From Bacteroidales bacterium (GTDB taxonomy: Bacteria > Bacteroidota > Bacteroidia > Bacteroidales > P3): a DNA stretch of 64,000 nucleotides. The DNA lies in assembly GCA_024400505.1 (NCBI GenBank), contig JAKSMP010000002.1, positions 1-64,000 on the forward strand, given 5' to 3'. Made by a program: the position numbers and the translations under genes. The notes beneath the pieces are model-generated. The model saw only the letters and a program-made list of their open reading frames with translations, had not been told where the DNA came from and ran no database searches. Positions 25,386 to 33,727 of the stretch are shown here, one piece after another. How positions within the stretch are numbered: the stretch's first letter is position 1; every line of letters starts with the position of its first letter.

Positions 25386-27281
25386 TTGGTCGCACCGCAA
25401 GAAATACTAAAAAAATATTGGGGGTATGATTCGTTCCGCCCTTTGCAAGAGGAGATAATCCATTCCATCCTCTTAGGTCATGACACTTTGGTGTTGTTGC
25501 CTACGGGAGGTGGTAAATCAATCTGTTATCAGATTCCGGCTTTGGCCATGGAAGGGTTGTGTTTGGTCGTATCTCCTTTGATTTCATTAATGAAAGATCA
25601 GGTGCAGCAATTAACTAGCAGGCATATCAAGGCGGCTTGTTTGGTGTCTGGTACATCAAGCATCGAGCAAGAAATCATTCTGAATAATTGTATCTACGGG
25701 AAAGTGAAGATGCTCTATGTTTCTCCTGAACGTCTTCAGCAACGCCTGTTTCTTGCTCATTTCAAGCAAATGAAAGTGTCGATGATAGCGGTGGATGAAG
25801 CCCATTGTATTTCTCAGTGGGGATACGATTTCCGTCCGCCTTATTTGGAAATTGCGCGCCTTCGAGCGTATCATCCACAGGCACCTGTCATGGCGCTAAC
25901 AGCTACTGCTACACCAGTTGTAGTGCAGGATATAATGCGTCATCTTGATTTTCGTCCATCTCACAATTTCTTCCAGTCAAGTTTTATGCGGGAGAATCTG
26001 TCCTACATGGTTTTCAGAGAAGCTGATAAGCTTGGAAGGATGCTGCGTGTTATCAACAAAACTGGAGGCAGCGGAATCGTCTATGTCCGGAACAGGAGGC
26101 GCACCAAGGAGGTGGCAGAATTCCTCTCTCAGAATGGCATTTCTGCTGCGTACTACCATGCAGGATTGGATACGAAGACGCGAGACTTGGCTCAGGCCAG
26201 ATGGATGAAGGATGATGTTGGTGTGATGGTGGCCACTAATGCTTTCGGCATGGGAATCGATAAACCCGATGTCAGATTTGTCATTCATTTGGATATTCCG
26301 CCATCCATTGAGGCCTATTTCCAGGAGGCTGGACGTGCAGGACGAGATGGTAAGCGAGCTTATGCAGTTCTACTCTTTGATCAACCCGATTTGGAATTGC
26401 TGCACCAATTACATAATTCTACCTATCCGTCTAGGCAATTGATAGCTAATGTCTATCGTGCGTTATCCAACTATTATCAAGTGCCTATCGGTTCGGGTGA
26501 AGGTTGCCAGTTTGATTTCGATTTGGATGGAATCTGTAGTGTTTATCATCTTGGTGTGCTTGACCTCTATAATGCTGCCAAATTTCTTGAGTGTGAGGGA
26601 CTCATAGCTTTGCCTGAACGCGAGGAAAGTGAGTCAAAGTTGTATATTAATATTGATAGAGATGCTCTCTATCGTTTTCAGTTAGATCAGCCACGATATA
26701 GTGATCTTGTGGCAATACTTCTGCGGCTCTACGGAGGGGTCTTTAGTGAGTTTGTGCCTATTTCAGAAAGGTTGATTGCCAGTAGATTGATGGTGAGTGA
26801 AGAACAGGTACGGAAGTTTCTTTTGCATCTTGATGCGCTGAAAGTAATTGTCTATATGCCAAAGAAACTGAAGCCTCAGATTATTTTCACCTCACCTCGC
26901 ATCAATGAGAAGGATCTCTATTTGAGCGATCAGAATTATAAAAATCTTGAACGCTGTGCCTATGACCGTATGGCATCAATGGAGCGTTATGTGCTTGCCG
27001 AGGAAGGGTGCAGAAGCCAGCTGCTATTGTCGTATTTTGGCGAGGAGGATAGTGCCAGTTGCAGGTGCTGCGATTTGTGTATAACGGAGCATAATAAAGG
27101 CAAGGAACAGCCAAATCTGAGACGGATGATACTCGATTTGCTAGCATCCGCTCCGATGAGTGGTGACCAATTGTTGCAGTATTTGCCGCAGCTTGATGAA
27201 CGCGATGTGAGAGCTGTGTTACGACAACTCGTGGACGAGCGGGTGGTTGCTATCAACGAATTGTTGGAGTTCTCTATATAG
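25386..27281 (+). CDS. recQ: ATP-dependent DNA helicase RecQ
   Basis: A 3'-5' helicase of recombination and fork repair, about 631 residues. Helicase motifs are the Q-region FRPLQEEII, Walker A PTGGGKS, DEAHCISQWG (DEAH), ALTATAT, ATNAFGMGIDKPDV and the arginine-finger block QEAGRAGRDG. The RQC zinc site is C-X16-C-X2-C-X2-C. An HRDC-like tail is reduced or absent; the end resembles a short winged helix. No ATG lies between the tRNA terminator and the conserved start, so one of two adjacent TTG codons (25383 or 25386) is the likely start. The last 63 bp overlap the convergent maf gene. Confidence 0.93.
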   Translation: MVAPQEILKKYWGYDSFRPLQEEIIHSILLGHDTLVLLPTGGGKSICYQIPALAMEGLCLVVSPLISLMKDQVQQLTSRHIKAACLVSGTSSIEQEIILNNCIYGKVKMLYVSPERLQQRLFLAHFKQMKVSMIAVDEAHCISQWGYDFRPPYLEIARLRAYHPQAPVMALTATATPVVVQDIMRHLDFRPSHNFFQSSFMRENLSYMVFREADKLGRMLRVINKTGGSGIVYVRNRRRTKEVAEFLSQNGISAAYYHAGLDTKTRDLAQARWMKDDVGVMVATNAFGMGIDKPDVRFVIHLDIPPSIEAYFQEAGRAGRDGKRAYAVLLFDQPDLELLHQLHNSTYPSRQLIANVYRALSNYYQVPIGSGEGCQFDFDLDGICSVYHLGVLDLYNAAKFLECEGLIALPEREESESKLYINIDRDALYRFQLDQPRYSDLVAILLRLYGGVFSEFVPISERLIASRLMVSEEQVRKFLLHLDALKVIVYMPKKLKPQIIFTSPRINEKDLYLSDQNYKNLERCAYDRMASMERYVLAEEGCRSQLLLSYFGEEDSASCRCCDLCITEHNKGKEQPNLRRMILDLLASAPMSGDQLLQYLPQLDERDVRAVLRQLVDERVVAINELLEFSI

Positions 27282-27815
27282 TCGAGCTAGAGGCAGCCCC
27301 ATGACATTATAGAAACATCCGTGTATCTGCTCTATACCTATCATTCCTATCCATTCCTGGATACCGTAGGCACCTGCTTTATCGTAGGGTTGGTATTTGC
27401 GGATGTAGTAGTCAATCTCATCTTCGGATAGTTCCCGAAATTTCACATCAGTGCATTCGGTGAAAGATTGTATTATCCCATCTCTGTTACGTAAGCAAAC
27501 ACCAGTATATACTTGATGTTGGCGGCCGGATATGGATCGTAACATGGCATGGGCTTCTTCGCAGTTGCGTGGTTTCCCCAGCACATTGTTGCCATGCACC
27601 ACTACTGTGTCGGCTGTCACCAGCACTTGATCTTCTTTCATCATTTCTGTGTACCCAAGTGCTTTGATTTTGGCTAGGTTTTCGGCCACTTGATGCGCGG
27701 GAACGGGTGAGTCCAAACGTTCCTCCACGTCGATAGTTACAATAGAGTAGGAGAGCCCCAGCTGCGCTAAAAGTTCGCGCCTACGAGGGGATTTGGATGC
27801 CAATAGTATGTGCAT
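27219..27815 (-). CDS. maf: Maf-type nucleoside triphosphate pyrophosphatase
   Basis: A 198-residue Maf/YhdE family house-cleaning enzyme that hydrolyses non-canonical or excess dTTP/UTP to the monophosphate. Motifs are LLASKSPRRRELL at the N-terminus, VTADTVV with the catalytic Asp, GKPRNCEEAHAML, HQVYTGVCL and DKAGAYGIQ. Longer upstream starts add unrelated residues, so ATG 27815 was chosen. Its final 21 codons lie inside the convergent recQ coding end, an unusual length of tail-to-tail overlap. Confidence 0.93.
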   Translation of the reverse strand: MHILLASKSPRRRELLAQLGLSYSIVTIDVEERLDSPVPAHQVAENLAKIKALGYTEMMKEDQVLVTADTVVVHGNNVLGKPRNCEEAHAMLRSISGRQHQVYTGVCLRNRDGIIQSFTECTDVKFRELSEDEIDYYIRKYQPYDKAGAYGIQEWIGMIGIEQIHGCFYNVMGLPLARLYRELQQFVDSNHPLVHELS

Positions 27816-27967
27816 GTGCGATGGTCTATCTATTTGTAATCTCCAAAATTTGTTTTTCCTGGCCGAGCAAGCTCTGCTAGAATGACTGAAAGAAATTAAC
27901 AGAGATGTTCCGGGAATTTTTAATACACGGCAATTTCTGATAATATTGACTTTTCTCGAAAGGTTCA

Positions 27968-28008
27968 CTGAACCACTCGGATTTTCACTAGAAATCCGAG
28001 TATTTCAG
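27968..28008. repeat. Inverted repeat between the MORN-repeat gene and maf
   Basis: Inner arms ACTCGGATTT (27975-27984) and AAATCCGAGT (27992-28001), plus outer CTGAA/TTCAG arms, can fold into a 15-bp interrupted hairpin. It lies 52 bp beyond the MORN-gene stop and may terminate that minus-strand transcript, though no T-run follows. Confidence 0.45.
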
Positions 28009-28060
28009 TCCGTATGTTTCGCTTGCGAAACTGGGATTATCCAAATTTATAAGAAGTTAT

Positions 28061-29248
28061 CTATTTCTTGGTTCCCTTCTTAGGAGTGAGGTCTTCCATG
28101 GATGTCATGATGCCCGATTTGAATTGTGCCACGATGCCTTCGCGGCCGTATTTGTCGTACCAAATCCATTTGCCATCTTTCTTTCCATTAGTGAAGTTTC
28201 CGGTTTCTTCGGGATATCCAGCCACGTTGTAACGCTCATATTTTCCATGTCGTTCACCGTTGGCATAGTTTTCGGATATCTCCACTTTGCCATTGGGGTG
28301 ATAACGAACAGTGCGTCCGTGTTGGATATCGTTGCGATAGTTCATCTCATAGCGTATAGAGCCGTCGTCGTATATACCTTTCCAAAGACCTTCTTTTAAT
28401 CCATTGTGGAAAGTGCCGGTATAATCGACTTTCCCATCCTCGTACCAAGCAGTCCAGGTGCCTTCTTCTTTGTCATTCACATAGTCACCTTCGTGCAATT
28501 TTTGCCCGCTTTCATACCAAGTGGTCCAAAGGCCGTTCTTGTAACCTTTGGAATAGTTGCCTTCACGCCATTTCTCGCCTGTTTCGTAATAGTAGGTCCA
28601 GGTACCAGTTTCGCTGCCTGCCGAGAAGTAACCTTTGATTCCCAGGTTGCCGTTGGTGCGCCAATAGAAAAGCCATTCACCTTCTTGTTCGCCATGAGCT
28701 AGGCGTCCCTCTTGATCCTTCTTGCCTTGCGGGGTCCACCAAGTGGCTTGGCCTTCTAGTTCGTCATCCACATAGGTACCTTCGAATTTCAGTTGCCCGT
28801 TTTCGTGCCACTCTCTAGTAGCGCCTTCGCGAACACCATCGTTGTAAGGCACTTCGTCTTTCTGCTGTCCATTAATGTACCAAGAAATGAATGTTCCTTG
28901 CTTTTTGCCGTTCACAACGGTCACTTCACTCTGTTTAGCCCCGTTGCTATACCAAGTGCGGTTCACGCCATCTCCGCTCATGACCATCTCCTCATGTTTG
29001 GTTCCATCGTTATAGTAGGTGCTCCAAATGCCAATCTTGTGCCCATTGTTGTCGTATTTTCCTTTGCGGAAAACTTGTCCGTTGGGATGCCACCAAGTCC
29101 AATTGCCGATGTGTACGCTATCGTCGCTGAGTGTTCCAGCCACATAGGCTTGTTCGGGGTGAGTTGCGTATGCTTCTTCGTAATGAATCTGTGCGTTAGC
29201 AGAGAGTCCTGCGATGCTCAAAAGAGATACAAGGAGGTATTTTTTCAT
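28061..29248 (-). CDS. Secreted MORN-repeat protein
   Basis: A 395-residue exported protein with signal peptide MKKYLLVSLLSIAGLSANAQ. It is followed by about 14 MORN_2-type repeats of the pattern NGxxxxxGxYxxGxxxGxWxxWYxxG (for example WREGNYSKGYKNGLWTTWYE). Such repeats form long beta-sheet rods and occur in Bacteroidetes envelope proteins annotated as YwqK-like. No sorting domain is visible at the C-terminus, so it is probably periplasmic or outer-membrane-associated. It lies 12 bp after the DUF4270 gene, in the same operon. Binding partner unknown. Confidence 0.82.
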   Translation of the reverse strand: MKKYLLVSLLSIAGLSANAQIHYEEAYATHPEQAYVAGTLSDDSVHIGNWTWWHPNGQVFRKGKYDNNGHKIGIWSTYYNDGTKHEEMVMSGDGVNRTWYSNGAKQSEVTVVNGKKQGTFISWYINGQQKDEVPYNDGVREGATREWHENGQLKFEGTYVDDELEGQATWWTPQGKKDQEGRLAHGEQEGEWLFYWRTNGNLGIKGYFSAGSETGTWTYYYETGEKWREGNYSKGYKNGLWTTWYESGQKLHEGDYVNDKEEGTWTAWYEDGKVDYTGTFHNGLKEGLWKGIYDDGSIRYEMNYRNDIQHGRTVRYHPNGKVEISENYANGERHGKYERYNVAGYPEETGNFTNGKKDGKWIWYDKYGREGIVAQFKSGIMTSMEDLTPKKGTKK

Positions 29249-29260
29249 GATAAAGTGTGA

Positions 29261-30529
29261 TTATTCGGAATAAATGAAATCGATGTGAATTGGATTATCG
29301 GTGGATGTGCCATTGATGATGGCGCGGAATGCTGAGGAGCGGCGTGCGTCAATAATCAGCTCTGTTCCATAGTCTTTGCCGCTTCGCAGAAGTTCTTGCA
29401 GATGGCGGGTGACGCGCAGCCGGTATTGCTTCTTTTCGCGATTATAGAATCCGTCGAACCCAGAATATGTGTATTGATTAGTAATCACATTGGCATCTGT
29501 CACGTAAGTGGATGTTCCGTTGGCTTCTCGTTTGAGCGCCAGAATACGCACGGGGGTGGATGTGTCGCTGTCGGAGTGGGTGGGAAGCACTAGTTCGGCA
29601 TAGTGAATTACTGCGTAGGGATGTTTTTCACGGAATGCGCTGATGTACGACTGCATGTTCAGTCTGATGCGTGTGCCGCCGAGCGGTTCTAGGTAGAGTT
29701 TCTCGGTGCCGGCAATGCTGTCCTTGCGGTTCGTTGCAAAGGGGGCGAGAGCTGACCCATTATAGGTATGCCCATAATGCATAGCATGAGAAGCTTCGCT
29801 ATTGATAGTGAACGTGTAGTTGTATGGAGATTCGGGGTTGTTGCTGTAGTGGTAGTAAAGTGTCAGTCGGGTGTTGGTGGCGGCAAGATCCACGGTGAAC
29901 ATGGTTTGTGCATTGTCGGCCAGGTAGATGGCTATGCCTTTACTGCGATGGAGGAAGTCGGCTTGTGAACAAGAGTCTCTCAACATGCTGAATGCGTTCT
30001 CGTTGAGTTTCAGTTTCAGGCTGTCGGCATAGTAAGTGACATCGCCATCAAAAAGTGTATTGCTGCTAAGTTGTAATTCTTGGGTGGAATAATAGGCTGT
30101 GTCAGACAAAAGTTCTTCAGCCAGCTGTTTCACGATAACGTGGACGTTTCGTGCAGTGGAATCGGGCATGATGGGATAAACTGAGTCGATGACAAGAGTG
30201 ATGACAGCGGAGTCGAACTGGATTGAGCTAGAGGTGTTGTTGATGCCGCTGGCAAGTGGCATTACTTGAGAGTAGAGGATGGCGTTGACTTTCCCAAAAG
30301 TGCCGGTAGGGTCGGCGTAGTTGCCAAATACGGCTGCTGAATATCCCGAGGTGGAAAGTGAGTCATCTAAAATGGTGCAAGCAGTCAGTTCCACTGTGTC
30401 ACGAGTGCCGTTGTAAAGGGTGAATGGGTCTTGGAGCTCAAGTCCCAGTCCCGATTCTTTTTCTGTACAAGCGACGGGGAGAAAGAGTGAGGCTATAGCC
30501 AGCAAGGTGAATAGTTTGTGTAGCTTCAT
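29261..30529 (-). CDS. DUF4270 family lipoprotein
   Basis: A 422-residue predicted lipoprotein. Its signal peptide ends FLPVACTEKE, with the lipobox cysteine at position 21. The rest is beta-rich and matches the DUF4270 family: an early GLGLELQDPF, a central FDSAVITLVID and repeated xLxLYYHY strands. In Bacteroidales DUF4270 genes regularly follow the half-length GT5 protein, as here (15-bp gap). That conserved pairing suggests a shared, still unknown, envelope role. Confidence 0.8.
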   Translation of the reverse strand: MKLHKLFTLLAIASLFLPVACTEKESGLGLELQDPFTLYNGTRDTVELTACTILDDSLSTSGYSAAVFGNYADPTGTFGKVNAILYSQVMPLASGINNTSSSIQFDSAVITLVIDSVYPIMPDSTARNVHVIVKQLAEELLSDTAYYSTQELQLSSNTLFDGDVTYYADSLKLKLNENAFSMLRDSCSQADFLHRSKGIAIYLADNAQTMFTVDLAATNTRLTLYYHYSNNPESPYNYTFTINSEASHAMHYGHTYNGSALAPFATNRKDSIAGTEKLYLEPLGGTRIRLNMQSYISAFREKHPYAVIHYAELVLPTHSDSDTSTPVRILALKREANGTSTYVTDANVITNQYTYSGFDGFYNREKKQYRLRVTRHLQELLRSGKDYGTELIIDARRSSAFRAIINGTSTDNPIHIDFIYSE

Positions 30530-30544
30530 AAGGGTATAGAGATG

Positions 30545-31369
30545 CTAGTTGTTGATAGTGCTACCGCAGAGGGTGTCGTAGAGTTTGTTGATTTTGGTGA
30601 AGAATTCGGTGCGGTCTTCGATGAAAGGAATGAAATTGCGCTTGTTCTCTTTGGCAAATTCCACCAATTCGGGATTGGCATTGGGCGAAGCCACCACTAC
30701 ACCGTTGGCATAAGAAATGGCGGCTTTCATGAGTGTCAAGTAGTCGAGATCCTGGTAGAGTCGCAAATCTTTGGCTGTGGCACCATCGGAGCGCATTTTT
30801 TTCTCCAATTCTTCTGCGAATTTACCCTCAAAAGCATCGTCCTGAAGAGATATCACCGTGCGGGTGCCGCTAAAGAAAGCGTTCTCCTTATTGATACGGC
30901 GTAGATAGAAGGGCACCATGCCACTGAACCATCCTGAGTAGTGGATCAGATGTGGCTGCCATGCTAGTTTGCGCACGGCTTCCAAAGCCCCGCGTCCGAA
31001 AAACAGGATGCGCTCATCGTTGGAGGGTTTGAGAATGCCTTTCTCGTCAAAAGTGTTGCCGTATTTGGTGAAGTATTCTTCGTTATCGATGAAATATATT
31101 TGCAAACGTGCAGAGGGAATAGAACCAACTTTGATGATGAGCTGGTGGTCGCAGTTGTTCACAATCAAGTTCATACCAGAAAGACGTATGACTTCATGCA
31201 ATTGATGCTTGCGCTCATTTACATCTTCGAAAAGAGGCATGAATACACGGATTTCTCGGCCCAATTCTTGGGAGAATTGAGGCAATTGGCGGTTCATGAT
31301 GGAGGCTTCGCTTTCTTCTGCAAATGGTGCAACGCCTTGATTGATAAACAGTATTCTTCCTTTGGCCAT
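30545..31369 (-). CDS. Half-length GT5 glycogen/starch synthase-like protein
   Basis: A 274-residue protein matching only the N-terminal catalytic Rossmann half of GT5 glycogen/starch synthases. It begins MAKGRILFINQGVAPF, with PHLIHYSGWFSGMVP and ANGVVVASPNANPELVE further on. The C-terminal ADP-glucose-binding half, about 200 residues, is absent and the frame ends cleanly, so this is a conserved short family rather than a truncation. The canonical KxGG glycine-rich loop is not seen, which questions ordinary synthase activity. Start codon 31369 follows promoter box 31404-31397. First gene of the GT5-DUF4270-MORN operon. Confidence 0.75.
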   Translation of the reverse strand: MAKGRILFINQGVAPFAEESEASIMNRQLPQFSQELGREIRVFMPLFEDVNERKHQLHEVIRLSGMNLIVNNCDHQLIIKVGSIPSARLQIYFIDNEEYFTKYGNTFDEKGILKPSNDERILFFGRGALEAVRKLAWQPHLIHYSGWFSGMVPFYLRRINKENAFFSGTRTVISLQDDAFEGKFAEELEKKMRSDGATAKDLRLYQDLDYLTLMKAAISYANGVVVASPNANPELVEFAKENKRNFIPFIEDRTEFFTKINKLYDTLCGSTINN

Positions 31370-31396
31370 ATTTTTTATGTATAATATTTGTAATTG

Positions 31397-31404
31397 CAAA
31401 TATA
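31397..31404 (-). promoter_or_regulatory. Promoter -7 box for GT5-DUF4270-MORN
   Basis: TATATTTG followed by CA on the minus strand, 27 nt upstream of the ATG. Confidence 0.65.
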
Positions 31405-31589
31405 CGATTTTTTTCTAGATTAATGAATTTTAGTGACTCAATAGTTTTAGAAATTGACACAACTGCAATCTTTGAATAATTGCTTTGGGCGCTACAACCT
31501 AGTCGTTATTTGTGCAGAATCATATGGTTGTCTCTACTCTGTTTGACATCAAGAATTCGTGGAGTATAGTTTTTCGGTGAATGTTGACC

Positions 31590-31910
31590 TTCCGTTTCGG
31601 GCAGGACGACCTTTCGTCTCGGCCGAAACGACCTAACGTATTCTGCCTGTCCGCAGGTGTTGGTTGGCCGCCTTCCGCCGGGCTGGCCGCCCGGCTACGC
31701 CTGCCCTCCCCCCGGGGTACCCCTTAGAAGGGGTACCCCGGGGGGATGTGGGCAGGCTAGTCGCCCGCCCTGGCCAAGGGCGGGGAAGCGGACATTTCGT
31801 CGCCAAATGGCAAGTCGTCCGACCACGACTTTCTTTGGACGTTTTTTTCTCCGCATAAAGGCTTAGTCGCTAGTCCACGCCTTGGTGGACGCGCCAGGCC
31901 TGATTCATAC
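31590..31910. repeat. GC-rich non-coding element with a very long hairpin
   Basis: A block of unusually high GC inside an AT-rich 740-bp gap. At its core, 31708-31745, CCCCCCGGGGTACCCCTT is followed by AG and its exact reverse complement. An outer 8-bp stem, GCCTGCCC/GGGCAGGC, at 31699-31706 and 31750-31757 extends it. Around it are smaller inverted repeats: TTTCG/CGAAA near 31600-31635, CGCCC/GGGCG near 31764-31785, and GTCCACG/GTGGACG near 31873-31890. Proline/glycine-rich frames across it look spurious. It could be a MITE-like mobile element, a structured RNA or a replication-related hairpin. The sequence does not decide. Confidence 0.5.
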
Positions 31911-32144
31911 CCTAGAATTAAGGTCCACAGCGTTTTATTTATTAACATTCAATACCATCGCTTCTGTTCAAATTTGCAAATGGTAAAGGTTTGATATTCA
32001 TTGCGAAAGTTATGACATGATTACTGGCGAGCACCTATTGTTGTGAGAAATCACAAATCAATTCATCCAACAGGTTTGCATAGTATGTTGCGACTTTTCA
32101 ACCGATTGTTAATAAATATTTCAGCGCGAGTGTGGATTTCTTCG
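31911..32144. other. Intergenic gap upstream of recX
   Basis: About 230 bp of AT-rich sequence between the GC-rich hairpin element and the recX promoter. No gene or repeat is visible. Confidence 0.4.
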
Positions 32145-32152
32145 TATTTTTG
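32145..32152 (+). promoter_or_regulatory. Promoter -7 box for recX
   Basis: TATTTTTG lies only 4 nt before the ATG at 32157. Transcription would start at or near the start codon, giving a leaderless mRNA. Confidence 0.6.
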
Positions 32153-32156
32153 CGCC

Positions 32157-32651
32157 ATGGTTCAGAATATATCAGAAGAAGAAATGTCGCTGTTAGCCAG
32201 GGCAGAACGTTATTGCTCTAATGAAGAACAATGCCGCACTTCTGTCAAAAAAAAGCTCTGCGACTGGGGCGCATCACTCGATGTGTCGAGCAAAATTGTC
32301 AATCGTTTGGTTGATCAAGGCTTCATAGATGAGCGTCGTTTTGCTCGTGCTTATGTTTCGTCCAAACTTCGTACCCAAAAATGGGGACGCTTGAAAGTGG
32401 TCTATCAGCTGCGTTCCAAGCAGATCCCTCCCAAGTTCATCACTGAGGCTTTGGGTGAAATACCCGACGAAGAGTATCGTAATATTCTCTTGGGTGTGGC
32501 CGAAACAAAGTGGAACACGTATCCCACCACCGACACTATGGCCAAACGCCGCTCCAAGTTGGTCACTTTCCTGGCTTCTAGAGGTTATGAGTCTCCCGAG
32601 ATTCAAGCATTGCTCAAGAGCCAGTATGCCGACGAACCAGCTGAAGAATAG
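32157..32651 (+). CDS. recX: Regulatory protein RecX
   Basis: A 164-residue RecX-family protein that modulates RecA filaments. It is almost entirely helical, with the family pattern of three-helix repeats: CRTSVKKKLCDWG, VNRLVDQGFIDERRFARAYVSSKLR and KWGRLKVVYQLRSKQIPPKFI. The ATG at 32157 directly follows the promoter; a longer frame starts 38 codons upstream but runs through that promoter. recA is not in the window. It converges on the SAM hydroxide adenosyltransferase gene across a shared terminator. Confidence 0.88.
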   Translation: MVQNISEEEMSLLARAERYCSNEEQCRTSVKKKLCDWGASLDVSSKIVNRLVDQGFIDERRFARAYVSSKLRTQKWGRLKVVYQLRSKQIPPKFITEALGEIPDEEYRNILLGVAETKWNTYPTTDTMAKRRSKLVTFLASRGYESPEIQALLKSQYADEPAEE

Positions 32652-32658
32652 TTTTTGC

Positions 32659-32725
32659 TTAGGCTCAAGCCTAACAATTGCCACAAAATACAGCCACCTT
32701 CCTTCGCGGGAGAGTGGCTTTTTTT
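32659..32725. terminator. Convergent terminator, recX / SAM hydrolase
   Basis: A small hairpin TTAGGCT/AGCCTAA at 32659-32674 is followed by a second hairpin, AGCCAC/GTGGCT (32692-32719), with extra internal pairing and a downstream run of seven T. It should stop recX on the plus strand and, read the other way, the facing gene. Confidence 0.75.
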
Positions 32726-32732
32726 GTTGTGA

Positions 32733-33539
32733 TTATTCGAATTGGATGATTACTTTCTCACCTTCTCTTAGTCCAATCAAGTCGGCTGTGTTGGACTTGC
32801 AAATGACTAGTTCGAGTAGCCCTGTGGCCGAAACTGTGAGTAAAATGGGCAGCCCATAACTATTTGCTGACGTGATGGTGCCTTGTTCGTGGTAGTTATA
32901 CACTATTTTGTTTATCTTATACTCGTAGCGAACAGTGGCTGTAAATTTTCTATTGTTGCGGGTTTTTTCAAATTGTTGGTAAGTGATATTGAGATAACAA
33001 TTACCATAAGTGTCGATGTATATGATGTGGGCTTCGATGAGGCTCTCTTTGATATTTGGCGAATAAATTACACGAGGCACAAATTGGTCGAGTTCGGGCC
33101 CGATAGAGCTAAGCGGAGACTCATTGGCGATGGCAGCAGCAACCTTGCAGAAAAGATCCAATGCCACAAAGTTGTGGAAACTGGAGTCGCTAGGGATGTC
33201 AATCATCACCGCCTGGGTGGCTTTGTCGCCAAATAATAGATAGGGTAACCCGTTGTTAGTGCAGATATAGTATTGCTGATTATATTCCACCACAATAAAC
33301 TCCTGTTCGGCATCTTGGTGCGAATCCACGTCGATGATGTGGATTGTGCCGGGAGGAAAGTTGAGGCAGCCATGCTTGACAATAAATATTGTTTTGCTGA
33401 GATCCTGGGGGGCAATTTTGTGAGTGATATCCACAATTCGCACGTTCGGAATCTCCCGCATGAGCCGGCCTTTGACCATGCCGGCGAAAAAATCGGAGTC
33501 TCCCCAATCTGTTGTCAGTGTTACAATCGGCCATTCCAT
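32733..33539 (-). CDS. SAM hydroxide adenosyltransferase (DUF62)
   Basis: A 268-residue member of the SAM-dependent chlorinase/fluorinase/hydroxide adenosyltransferase family. Most bacterial members hydrolyse S-adenosylmethionine to adenosine and methionine. Family motifs visible are VTLTTDWGDSDFFAGMVKG at the N-terminus, HVDSH-like IDVDSH, and the C-terminal beta domain with NSYGLPILL. Halogenase-specific loops are not apparent, so hydrolysis is preferred over halogenation. It has its own promoter and is divergent from sufC. Confidence 0.88.
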   Translation of the reverse strand: MEWPIVTLTTDWGDSDFFAGMVKGRLMREIPNVRIVDITHKIAPQDLSKTIFIVKHGCLNFPPGTIHIIDVDSHQDAEQEFIVVEYNQQYYICTNNGLPYLLFGDKATQAVMIDIPSDSSFHNFVALDLFCKVAAAIANESPLSSIGPELDQFVPRVIYSPNIKESLIEAHIIYIDTYGNCYLNITYQQFEKTRNNRKFTATVRYEYKINKIVYNYHEQGTITSANSYGLPILLTVSATGLLELVICKSNTADLIGLREGEKVIIQFE

Positions 33540-33596
33540 CCGAAAACAGGTGCTTGTTACTTACTTAGTGCAATTAATACTGATGAATTGAATTTG

Positions 33597-33604
33597 CAAA
33601 AGTA
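33597..33604 (-). promoter_or_regulatory. Promoter -7 box for SAM hydroxide adenosyltransferase
   Basis: TACTTTTG followed by CA on the minus strand, 57 nt upstream of the ATG at 33539. Confidence 0.6.
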
Positions 33605-33658
33605 CGCTTTTTTTTGCAACTAATGGTAATCAAATTGTCTTTTTTAGAAAAAAAAGTG

Positions 33659-33666
33659 TATCTTTG
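33659..33666 (+). promoter_or_regulatory. Promoter -7 box for sufCD
   Basis: TATCTTTG on the plus strand, 61 nt before the sufC ATG. It shows that sufC starts a transcript here rather than following sufB. Confidence 0.65.
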
Positions 33667-33727
33667 TATTTACGTCCGCTGTAGTCGGATATATATAATA
33701 ATATAGTAGCTAGATATTTATTAAGAT

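Noticed and set aside
31657..31866. Short proline- and glycine-rich frames over the GC-rich element
   Set aside because: They arise from GC-rich palindromes rather than coding pressure; there is no start context or promoter, and both strands are open.
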